The notes beneath the pieces were generated by a model. It worked only from the letters and a program-made list of their open reading frames with translations, searched no databases and was not told the origin of the DNA. Both the position numbers and the translations under genes were made by a program. This document shows positions 23,387 through 32,826 of a DNA stretch of 64,000 nt, in pieces. Source of the stretch: Gremmenia infestans (Eukaryota > Ascomycota > Leotiomycetes > Helotiales > Hamatocanthoscyphaceae); the NCBI GenBank assembly GCA_032629725.1, contig JAFEVB010000037.1:558001-622000 (forward strand). Direction: 5' to 3'. Positions within the stretch are counted from its first letter, which is position 1. Each line of letters opens with the position of its first letter.

Positions 23387-25878
23387 TTAAACTGTGGGAG
23401 GTTTATTGGTCTCGCCCCCTTTGCTATAATTGCCACTGGACATGCCCTTCGTCACCTCCAATATACGAGGGTCGATGCGGTCAGGTCGGTAGTAGGTTGA
23501 TGAGCTCATACCTGCAGCACGGCCTTCTTCAGTCTGGCACATATGCCGGCCGATGCCCATGAAGGCATATTTGTTATGTTTCTATACGGGATTATATCCA
23601 ATTAGTGAAGGTCAATTGAATGAAGAAAAAGACGGGAAGATTTACGTTTAGGTAGTCAAGATCCATGTCCTCCCAACGTACGTTGGAGATCATCTCAATG
23701 TAGTGGACGGTGGAACCAGCATAAACACCACTGAGGCGATCAGTGTCGTTGTCCTTATACCTGTTACCACAGTTAGTTCAGCACTTTACGAAACACTGGA
23801 TTATTTTGACTTGTGTGCTTACCATGTGCGACATCCTTTACCCCAGACGACTAGTGGGGCCCAAGTCTGGGTATGTTCGTTGTACTGATCAGAAGCATCC
23901 TGCTTAGGACAAAAACTTTTGATTTGCTCATTTTGTAACTTCTTTAAGCATTGGATGGCGTAGTCCCCATTAGCATCAAGCCCACCAGTGATACTGCCCA
24001 CAGCAATCGGCCTAGATACAGAACAAGTCAGAGGGGATTGGGCTTTTGTAAGGCAGCTGTGTTTCTTTACCAGTTTGGCCCGATGAATGTAAGCCAATTT
24101 GGCATATCAGCACATGCGAGTCCGAAATAGGCCTCAGCGGCATCTTTCCATTTGTCTTGCAGATTCACTCCTCCACGGCCAACTACGGGGAACCGTGGGC
24201 GATATGAAACGTCAAACCCTAAGGGACCCGTATTAGCTTTATGGTTTGAAAAAACGTTGTGAATGGTTGTATCATATACCAGTTGCGCAAACAATCACAT
24301 CACACTTGCGTTCTACGCCATCGTCTCCAACTACACCGTCTTCTGTGATACGTGCAACTCCCGTGAAGCGGAGATCAACGTTAGGCTCCTGGATTGCTTG
24401 CAGGTACGGGTCTCCTGGGGTCATCCTCCTACAATTAACTGGGAAGTCCGGCAATAAGCCTAGGTGTTGTTCAGCAAAATTGACACATTTGCATCAGTAT
24501 GAAAGTCGATTACAAACCTTGAAGAATCTTTTCATCTTTGATTATGCTCCGCATGCGTTCTTCAACCAACTTTCTCCACGCAGCCTGTTCGGCACTACCC
24601 ATTATGTTCTGGTCAAAACGTCCATTCACCTCATTCTCCAATTCCTTAATGTGGGCAACGAGGAGTTTCGGGTTGTCTCGGTAAAATTGTTGCTCTTCCT
24701 CTGTATCTATGTTCATAGTCAGTATAGAACTATTACCGTCACAAGTGGATTTACATTTATGATTGTTTCCGAAGTTGTCCATGATCTGGACGAACCAAAC
24801 GGGTGTTCTGACATAAACGTCCATGTGCTTTACATGGGGCTGAAACGTATATGGTTAGTTATTACTTGATAGTATTGCATTATATTTGACTTGAAAAAGC
24901 CACAACGGGGAGGTAGATTTACCTGCATGGTTGGCACCACCTGTATCGAACTTGCACCACTGCCAATAACAACGACGTCCTGGTCCTTCCAAGCTTCAGC
25001 TCCAAAATCATCAGGCCAGCCTGCAGTGTGCACTAGCCGTCCTTTGAAGTCCTTCAGTCCAGGAATATCCGGGTAGTCCCATCGGTTCAGAATGCCCGTA
25101 GCATGCATAATCATATCTGCCTCGTCCCAGCATTCACTCAAGACCTTGAGCGGCTCGACCGATGACCAGTTCGCCTTGGGTTCAACGATTTGCACCTTGA
25201 CTCTCCATTTTCCCTTCTCCTCGTCCCACCAGCAACCTGCAACTTGATGGTTGAGATTGATGTATTTGGCTAGATCGAGTTTATCAACGACCGATTGAAG
25301 ATATGTTAGGATATCTTTTGACGTTGCCAGGAAAGCCTTCCAATCGGGGTAGGGTGCCCAAGGGTATGTGTATGCGTGAGACGGGACATCGCAACTGATG
25401 CATTCAACGTTAACCTTTCGTACTCAGTCCCAGATACTTCATACTTCGTAATATATAGTCGAGGAACAATGTACTCGGTATATTCTCAAAATGAAAGAGT
25501 AGAATGCTTACGCGCAACCAGGGTAGCGATTTTCAAACCAGCTGCAGTCACCACTTTAGTTACAGTACACTTTATTTAAGGGAATTTTATATCAACTTAC
25601 GTGCCTCCAATCATCGGGTTGCGTTCATAGATTATATGCTCGACATTCTTCATCCCCTGATCGATTTTGTATGCCATCATGATCCCAGATACGCCACCAC
25701 CGATAGTGATAACGCGTAATGGGCGGTTAGCTGGATCATTAAGGGTGGTTTTTGGCACCTCATAGGTCTTAGATGCTTGTATCCATTTTGGCTTTTGGAC
25801 GGTGGGCACAGGGCTACTGTCAATAAGGTCTGCAGTGGATGAAGGACTCATGATGATGGTATAGTAAGTATATTTCAA
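23387..25878 (-). CDS. Baeyer-Villiger flavin monooxygenase
   Basis: Ten exons give 626 residues (617 if the second ATG at 25851 is used): 25601-25878, 25512-25541, 24923-25394, 24755-24839, 24518-24706, 24280-24459, 24071-24218, 23823-24011, 23646-23760 and 23387-23581. All phases agree, including a 30-bp exon that restores GGTWFENRYPGCACDVPSHAY. The first FAD site is ITIGGGVSG; the NADPH Rossmann site is VVVIGSGASS. Between them is the exact Baeyer-Villiger fingerprint FxGxxxHxxxW (FKGRLVHTAGWP). CATGFD and the aromatic-rich C-terminus are typical of the FMO/BVMO family. The enzyme inserts oxygen next to a ketone to give an ester or lactone using NADPH and O2. It is divergent from an esterase that could hydrolyse the product. 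The ketone substrate is unknown. No peroxisomal signal is seen at the C-terminus. Confidence 0.93.
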
Positions 25879-26076
25879 TACAATCTTGTATCAAAGAGAT
25901 AAGGTAGATCGAAGATAATAAAGCATTTAATTTATGAGTTTCGTCTTATATCTACATCCAGAGCACCACCCCTATCCGTCCTTGAAGTGGAAATGCCGGA
26001 CCTCGGGCCTAATAATCCAACCGAATTGAGGCGGGGAACTACCGTGGAGCCCTATGAGAATCTCTACGATATCTAC

Positions 26077-26113
26077 GTGACCACGGTAGTTCCTATGTGA
26101 CTACCGTGATCAC
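26077..26113. repeat. Imperfect inverted repeat in divergent promoter
   Basis: GTGACCACGGTAG (26077-26089) and CTACCGTGATCAC (26101-26113) are complementary at 12 of 13 positions with an 11-bp spacer. Further ACCGTG units lie at 26041 and about 26123. It could be an operator or a cruciform. Confidence 0.65.
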
Positions 26114-26472
26114 GGTTCAACTTACCGTGATTTTAGCAAGGAGGCAAATTGCAGCTTTAACTCTCCTTTACTCTTACTTTGCTTCACTCTCTTCAATCCT
26201 CAATCTACTGCAGCTACTACTCTACTACAAACCTTACTCTACAGTAGCGGGCGCTCACTCGATCAAGGGTGCCCATACCATGTGGGGGTGATACTGTGGG
26301 GAGGATGCGGGGAGCACCATTAGGCCTAACCTTCCCCACGAAAACTACGTATTCCGGAAAAAGATACTTCTAAATAGGTAGTGATCCTGTCTAAAAATCA
26401 ATTACCCACTAAGAACGGCCGTGCCCGCCGTGCCGTCCTGTTTTTATGCTTCCCCATTTTTACCCTCATCTT

Positions 26473-26481
26473 CCGGACCGG
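26473..26481. promoter_or_regulatory. CCGGACCGG candidate Zn2Cys6 site
   Basis: A perfect 9-bp odd palindrome with inverted CGG half-sites. The same core occurs in the other catabolic promoters of this window. Confidence 0.6.
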
Positions 26482-26569
26482 GTTGAAATTATACTCTGCA
26501 TCTAACTAAGTATACCCCGCTTTCCAAAAATATATTGCAGCTAAGTTCCGATTGGTAATTTGCTACTAA

Positions 26570-26577
26570 CGGTCCGG
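26570..26577. promoter_or_regulatory. CGGTCCGG candidate Zn2Cys6 site
   Basis: The second copy of the CGG-N-CCG core in the same divergent promoter, about 90 bp from the first and 143 bp upstream of the esterase ATG. Confidence 0.55.
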
Positions 26578-26719
26578 TGTTACCTTTGGCTAATGCCTAA
26601 GAAAGCCATGTTTAACGTACCCCATAGGTAGCAGAGTAGATATAAAATACCCCAGACTATCTGTTCAATCTTGCACCTCATCTTCTTTAAACAAAAAACC
26701 ACCAGTGCTTTCTGCAATC

Positions 26720-28067
26720 ATGTCTAACGCCGCATCACAACATGCGGATTTGTCCATTCCCGATCTCGAATGGGTAGAGGTGCGCTTAGATGAGAGCCTA
26801 CCCTTTCACCCTTTTCTAATAATAATCGCCCTGTTTAGTTTTCCAGCAACAATCCTATTCCAAGCCTGGTTGGCTCGGCCACGGAACTGCGAGAAATGAT
26901 CAACCAGGCCACAAAGATGGCCCCTACTATGAGCCCCTTTGGTTTCACTACCAGCGAGAAAGAGATAACGGTTGATGATGGGAATACCATAACTCTGCGC
27001 ATATATACACCGGTGCAGCTGCGGGCTGTGTATCCATTATTGGTGTAGTTAGTCTAACCAATCTGCCAATCAATTTGCAGTATGAAGTGTTGGACGAAGC
27101 TAACGGATGGGCTTGATCAGCTACCATGGAGGTGGCTGGACGGTAGGTAATCTAGATTCGGAAGATAACGTCTGCCGGTCGCTCTGCATAGGAAGCACGT
27201 CTGTGGTTGTGAGTGTCAATTATCGAAAGTTGGTATTGCGAAGATGCGAACAGAGGCTTGCTAACAAAGTTAACAAGGGCGCCGGAGAATCCATTTCCAA
27301 TTCCTGTAGAAGATTCGTGGAATGCGTTATGCTGGGTAGGTTTTTGACCATGGCATTGGAGTCCAAATTAATGACATTTTAAAGGTTGTCGAACATGCCG
27401 AATCGCTGAAAGGGGATCTTGGCAGTCTCATTATTGGTGGCAACAGTGCTGGGGCCAATTTTGTAAGTGCGGAAAGAAGGATTCGAAATTCGAGTCTTAC
27501 ACAAACTACGCTTCTGACACTTGCTTTTAGACGGCCGTCTTGTCTCAACGAGCAAGAGATACCGGAAAGTTTGAAATCCATGGTCCAATTCTGCGTAATC
27601 CGTTCGTGTGTCATCCTGATTCTCATCCAACCGGCATGGACTTTTCCAGTTGGGAGCAGAATGTCAACGCTTCCATCCTACCTGCAGAATCTGTACGCCA
27701 ATTTCTCGGATTCTACAACCCGGACCCAAATGACATTCGCGTTTCGCCTCTGCTGGCCAAAGATCTATCTGGACTTCCTCCAGCATACGTACAGATATCC
27801 GGTGCTGACTTGCTGCGGGACGAGGGGTTGATATATGCGCAGAAACTAGAGTAGGCTGGGTAAGTCACTTATAACCTTCCAGAAATCTATCTGGTTATAT
27901 CTGTCTGCATAGTTCTCGTCCTAATTTCTTGCCAATATAATAGAGTGCGGGTGAAAGTTGACACCTATCCGGGCTTGCCGCATGGGTTCTTCATGTTCCC
28001 GCAGCTCACATCATCACAAAAATGTTCAAAGGAGCTGATTGAAGGGGTGCGTTGGTTGACTGGTTAG
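26720..28067 (+). CDS. Alpha/beta-hydrolase (hormone-sensitive-lipase-type esterase) with an in-frame stop near the last intron
   Basis: Seven exons: 26720-26773, 26839-27047, 27121-27228, 27278-27335, 27385-27462, 27531-27859 (or 27850) and 27944-28067, about 316-318 residues. The oxyanion motif is YYHGGGW, the nucleophile elbow GGNSAGAN, the acid is probably in PPAYVQISGADLLRDEG, and the catalytic histidine is in GLPHGFF in the last exon. The family hydrolyses esters or lactones. If the strong donor GTAAGT at 27860 is used, a TAG at 27852-27854 interrupts the protein before the catalytic histidine. If the weaker donor GTAGGC at 27851 is used, the stop is spliced out in frame and KLE joins VRVKV with three codons lost. 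The gene is therefore either a recent pseudogene or depends on the upstream donor. It is paired divergently with the monooxygenase. Confidence 0.82.
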
Positions 28068-28395
28068 AGATAAGATCCTGTCTAAGTAGGTATTCATAAG
28101 CTAAATCAGTTTCAAGCCTGAATGAAAGACATTTATCAGATTTATAGTAGTTTTGTAGTTTGCTATAAAATAGCTACAAATCTTCAGTTTGAATAGGGCG
28201 TTACTTAGTTTATCTTACCTGACTACTCTCTTGAATTGTAAATATATATCTCTCTGAATATTTTAAAAGCAAACAAAGCTGTTGGTATCACAGAGAGTGA
28301 TCATTTCTCACTAGCTAGTAAGACTTCATACTGGTTCTGGTTGGTTGCATTTATAATGTCCAGGGCTATCGTGGGCTGCAGGGTGAAGAGGTTGG
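28068..28395. other. Esterase 3' flank up to the transposon
   Basis: AT-rich sequence with no gene. It ends at GAGGTTGG, which recurs at the right end of the transposon (29806-29813). Confidence 0.5.
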
Positions 28396-28437
28396 CTCTA
28401 CGTCGGAGAAATACGCGGCGGAATAAGAGTCACGTGG
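28396..28437 (+). repeat. Left terminal inverted repeat of the transposon
   Basis: Starts CTCTACGTCGGAG and ends GAGTCACGTGG. It is an exact reverse complement of 29767-29808. Confidence 0.93.
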
Positions 28438-28557
28438 AAATGATTTATCTACCCATCTAATACTTTGTCATTTGCCCTTTTGCCCTAATGCAATCATGTA
28501 ACCTCTTGGTATACTTATTATACATATACTAAATTATATTCTGATCCATTTCCTGTT

Positions 28558-29064
28558 TAAAAATCCTAATAAATCGCGCCAATGCACCTGTTTCTATGCC
28601 TAATCTCTTTGCATAGAACCTCCTCTTTAATAGATTAGCTATAGACTCCATAATAGAAAGGTCTAGAGAGACTCCTAGGAGGGTAATAAGAGGCAGGTAA
28701 TGCTTCTTTGCCCAAGCAATTATAGCATTGCTTTTATAAGCTGAATCTATATCTTAGATAAGAGTTAATCCCCTCTTTTAGAGATTAGGAAAAATAGCAG
28801 GCAGAATATAGTTAATATACACATCTATAGTCATCTTTCCAACTAAGTTTAGCACCTTATAAGGTATAACTCTCCTATAGTTATACCCTATAACTATAAA
28901 AACGCTTAGAAGCTATAAATAGTTATCCTCCCTAGCTTTCACCTTTATATCCTTTATAGTAACCTTCTTTCAATGGATATTATATGGTATATAGCGATAA
29001 TAGCTCCCTATCCTCCTCTTTATATGCTTAGTAGTTTAAGGGCTAATTCCGAAGTGGAATTCGT
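28558..29064 (-). pseudogene. Tc1/mariner transposase remnant (DDE domain)
   Basis: Minus-strand reading recovers, in order: EFHFGISP (first catalytic Asp expected just before), HIKRRIGSYYRY, VGKMTIDVYINYILP, DIDSAYKSNAIIAWAKKH (second Asp), DLSIMESIANLLKR (third acidic residue) and ARFIRIF. These match the catalytic core of fungal Tc1/mariner transposases. Several TAA/TAG stops replace likely Gln codons, for example before TTKHIKRR and inside LTLI-DIDSAY. The N-terminal DNA-binding half upstream to about 29700 is too decayed to read. Confidence 0.85.
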
Positions 29065-29766
29065 CGCAGATAGTAGTATTAAACCAGTCGATTAAGTAAG
29101 AACGTTATACAAGCTCTCTAAAGCAGTATCTGACGCGATTTCAAGCTTAATCCCTATTTAACTCCTTCTCTTCATCATAGACTGCATTAATTATCCCTTT
29201 ATCTCTTTTGCAGCTACGCTAAATTATCTATAGTTAGAGAGCGCGTTTTCTATAGGGCTTAAAGTGTACTATCTATAGAACCTCTACTTCTGCTGCTTCT
29301 ATAATATCTCTCTAAGGCTTACTTCTTTTGTCTAAACCCGTTATAGAATTATTAAGATAATCCCCTATTATAGAGGTATTAGAAGCAGTAAGAGCGCGTA
29401 GACGGCCGCGAGGATCAGGCCCCTTATCTACCTGATTATAGAGTGATCAGACGGAACCAGTAGAGAGGATTCGCTCTTATAAGCAAAAAGGGATGCTAAA
29501 GGTATCAAAAACCTCTTATTTTATCTCCTTAGCACTAGGCTTCACTCCTTTAGCTTCTACGGCAAGGTAAAGGCTGAAAACAGCGGATTTATATAGGGTC
29601 TTATAGGATTGCCCAGTTGAATTAAGAGGTTGGAGCTCTAGAGGAGGTGTATAAGGCTTATAACCGCGTCTGCTAGTTCGAAATAGAGGCATAATAGGCT
29701 TGGTTGTAGAGATTTAAATAATACTATTAATTTATGCGTACTTAAAAAATCGATATTGGAGTAGTA

Positions 29767-29808
29767 CCACGTGACTCTTATTCCGCCGCGTATTTCTCCG
29801 ACGTAGAG
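29767..29808 (-). repeat. Right terminal inverted repeat of the transposon
   Basis: Starts CCACGTGACTC and ends CTCCGACGTAGAG. It matches the left repeat at all 42 positions. Confidence 0.93.
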
Positions 29809-30265
29809 GTTGGGTCCTCTTCGCTTACGTCAGCTGCACTAAGTCACATGACTACAAAGTCACATAACCATGATCCTGACAGTCCCGACAACAGCCCACT
29901 CTAAATAGTTTATAAGTTATGTATTTTTCATATACTACCTATAGTTTGCATAAGTATTTACGGTCCGCTTCCGACGGCATTTGCACTTTCCCAAAGAAGT
30001 TTGGTACACCAGAACTAGCATGGCACTAGTGGCATGTACGGACAGGTCATTTGCCGGAATCCGATAGTGCGGGGTGGGTGCGGGGGAGATGAAGCTAAAC
30101 TAGATGAAGCTACGCAGACGAAGTTGAAACGACGAACGACGCGAGAACTTCTCCTCTACACTTCGTATTTCCAGCTTACTAGGATCCAACACATACATTT
30201 TATCATCGAACATAGATATATATATCGACAAAGACAATTAAAGCATTTTATAGGAGCGTTTGGCC
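29809..30265 (+). promoter_or_regulatory. Promoter region of the first cluster regulator
   Basis: No gene is seen. It contains CGGTCCG at 29961-29967 (followed by a second CCGACGG), and two AAGTCACATRAC-like units at about 29853-29880. Confidence 0.5.
29961..29967. promoter_or_regulatory. CGGTCCG candidate Zn2Cys6 site
   Basis: The core motif shared with the catabolic promoters, about 300 bp upstream of the regulator ATG. It would allow autoregulation. Confidence 0.5.
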
Positions 30266-32771
30266 ATGTCTTCAGACCACACCTTTAATCAGGAAACGCG
30301 GGGCATCAAACGAATAGGGCAAGCCTGTGCAAATTGCCGGTAAGGCCGTCGATATCCTTTTAGAATAATCACTCTTACAAGAAACCTATCTCCAGGCGAA
30401 AGAAGGCAAAATGTAGTGGCCAACGACCCGTCTGCGAACACTGCAGGCGCCTTTCGCAAGAGTGTCTTTGGGAGAGTGCCAGTGGAGCGAAATTAAATAG
30501 TGATCAGGGGAGTGTAACTGCATGTTCAGGCACAAAGGAAAGTGGAAGTCAAATTGATCAGGAGAGCACTAAAAGCAATGTGGGTGACTCTAGCCTCTCG
30601 AATTTACACTTTAAGCTAATTAGACTTTTATCTTAGGATGTTTTGTTTGTACGAGTGGCAGCAATCGAGTCGAAACTTGATAATTTAGTCAACACTATGA
30701 GCGCGTACTTGTCCCAATCTATGCTGAAACTTCGAAAACGTACTCATTATACCACAGAATTATCCCGCAGCTGGTAAATCGACAAAATGCAGACCGACTT
30801 CCATCTCCCAGCAATAGTTTACGAAGGTCTACAACCCCTAGCGGACAAGGATTTGCGACAAATGAAGCGAGTGGCTCGTTTAATCCCCAAGCGTGAGTTG
30901 CCGAGTCATACATAGAAACTTCTGTTTCCTCATTCAAACAGGTCAAGTCATAGTCTTCCGCCTCCCCACGTCTTATCATCCCTTATCGATACCTATTTTA
31001 CCCATGTCCAGAACCAGCCATATTGTTTCTTCCACCCTGGAAGGTTTCGGCAACGACTGAGTGACGGTCTCCTACCCGATTACCTTTTATTTGCTGTCCT
31101 AGCTTCTGCATTAAGGTTTTCAAACAATAGTTACTATAACGGCGCTTATGCCGAGGCAACGACTATGTATGCGAGAGAATCTTGGAAACAGATAGTTATG
31201 AGTTGGCTTGCGACTGAGAGCGATCCAGATATTGGCCTATGTCAAGCGATAACATTACTTTCCATTATCGATTTTACAGGTAATAAATTCTCTTACGCAT
31301 CTGACTGTGGCAGATTCACGCTAAACCTTCGTGATCTAGCTGGCAGAAGACACCAATCTTGGCTCAAAATTGGACTCTCTATTCGGATTGCGCAAGATCT
31401 CTGTCTCATGAATGAACCTAATCCTTCACTATCATATGAGGATCAGGAAGAGCGACGCAGAGTGTTTTGGTCTATTTACATCCTTGATAAGCTGTGTTCG
31501 TGTGGCAGAGCTAGACCCGCTGCTAGTACGTACTTTTCCGAGCATTCTATCTCTTATCCCAAAGGACCTGTGTTCATCTTTGTGAAGTATCGCTTGATTC
31601 ACTGTTTTACCTCCCTCACAAACAACCTGTTGACTTTTGCCATTCTCGTAGTTGCCGATGCTCATTGCCGTGTCCAGCTTCCCTGCGACGATGCTGCTTT
31701 CCGGGATAGTGTCTATAAGACAACATCAACTCTGGACCGGACACTCTGCGCTGGAGACTCTTCCACATACTATCCGGAAGGAGGTTTGGCTTTAGTGGTC
31801 TTAGTGGCCTGTATTTTGGGAAGATCAGCACAGCACAGCATCCACGAAAGCAGCAACGGCGAGACTTGGCTGCCTCCATGGGATTCAAAATCCGAATTCG
31901 CAACGATCTATTCTGTTCTTCTCCAATTGGAAACACGATTTGAGCTAGGAGGAAGTATCAATGAGGCTATACAGAGGAACTCTCTGCCAGGGGGTGGACC
32001 TAATATGCAGATCGTGGGTTCACTCATTTTTGCAAAGGCCATTTTCCACACCAGCCAATGTATCCTGTATCACCCATTTCTTCTCTCACTCCAGCTAAAG
32101 AACAACGGATTGAAAGCACCTGCTAGTTTCCTGAGTAGAGCCTTACAGACTTGCAGAGAACATGCGTGTTCAATGTCAGAACTTCTCAGTGAATCAAGCC
32201 GAGCAGGATGTACAGCTTTCTACTCTTTCATAGGCTATTGTGCAACTGTAGCCAGCGGCATACACACAATGTTTCTTAACAATACCGATGTTTACATCCA
32301 CCAAAAGGCAGTGGAGTGTATTAAATCTGACAAGGTCTTTCTTGGGCAATTTTCTCGTTTTTGGGCCAACGGGAGAATAATGGTAAGCGCAGCAGCCATT
32401 CTGGTTTATTGTATTTGCTAACTTGGTGGCACTAGTCTCTGATACTGCAAAATTTGACTGCGCAATCTATATCATCAACATCCTTAGTGACTAGCGCATC
32501 AAACACGGTGAATTTGGATCAGAATACGACGGGCAATTTATGGGCTGCGGTTGATTATACCACGATGTGCACCAAGAAGCCTGCGCCGGAGCTGGAGTTA
32601 GATTTGTTATTCGGTGAGAGCGCCGTGAATGGCTCGTCCAATTCCAACCATTACTTCTCGCCCCCCGTAGCGATTCTGGACGAGCAATCGCCTTATGGAG
32701 ACCTGATGTTTGACAGCACCTCCCCCATAACAGCATTCTTAAGAGGCTCGTCGATGAATTTTGGGGGTTAG
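30266..32771 (+). CDS. Zn2Cys6 transcription factor with Fungal_trans domain (cluster regulator candidate)
   Basis: The ATG at 30266 opens a zinc cluster split by the first intron (30340-30395): CANCR|RKKAKCSGQRPVCEHC, with the sixth Cys in QECLWE. Further introns fall near 30580-30635, 30720-30772, 30890-30950, 31527-31645 and 32380-32435. The middle part is the Fungal_trans domain (HGRF-like FFHPGRFRQRLSDG, RRRVFWSIYILDKLCSCGRARPAAIADAHC). The last exon is a Ser/Asn-rich tail ending at 32771. It probably binds CGG half-sites as a dimer. Its position beside the transposon, its own CGG-N-CCG promoter site and the 55-bp gap to the convergent carboxylase gene make it the best candidate regulator of the island; this is inference. 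Confidence 0.85.
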
Positions 32772-32826
32772 AGGCACACGAGCTGCTCTTGCAAAACATG
32801 TTTAAAGTAATTATTTTCAATATGTA

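Larger units (their letters stand above)
25879..26719. promoter_or_regulatory. Divergent promoter of monooxygenase and esterase
   Basis: This 840-bp region must hold both promoters. Two CGG-N-CCG sites are present: CCGGACCGG at 26473-26481 and CGGTCCGG at 26570-26577. A CCTCGG (the hexamer known for FarA/FarB fatty-acid regulators) lies at 26001-26006. An imperfect inverted repeat sits at 26077-26113, with ACCGTGA-type units repeated around it. Confidence 0.6.
28396..29808 (-). mobile_element. Decayed Tc1/mariner DNA transposon with perfect 42-bp inverted repeats
   Basis: The ends at 28396-28437 and 29767-29808 are exact 42-bp inverted repeats. The element is about 1.4 kb, normal for Tc1/mariner. 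The minus strand still reads as a DDE_3-type transposase, broken by stops. The interior is strongly TA-rich, and stops stand where glutamine codons are expected, which fits repeat-induced point mutation. The repeats run CTCTA-CGTCGG, so a TA target duplication inside CTCTA/TAGAG is the simplest boundary (element 28401-29803). A flanking GTTGG direct repeat offers an alternative boundary. Confidence 0.88.

Noticed and set aside
27852..27854. Calling the esterase a definite pseudogene
   Set aside because: An in-phase alternative donor 1 bp upstream of the stop can remove it, and all catalytic motifs are otherwise intact.
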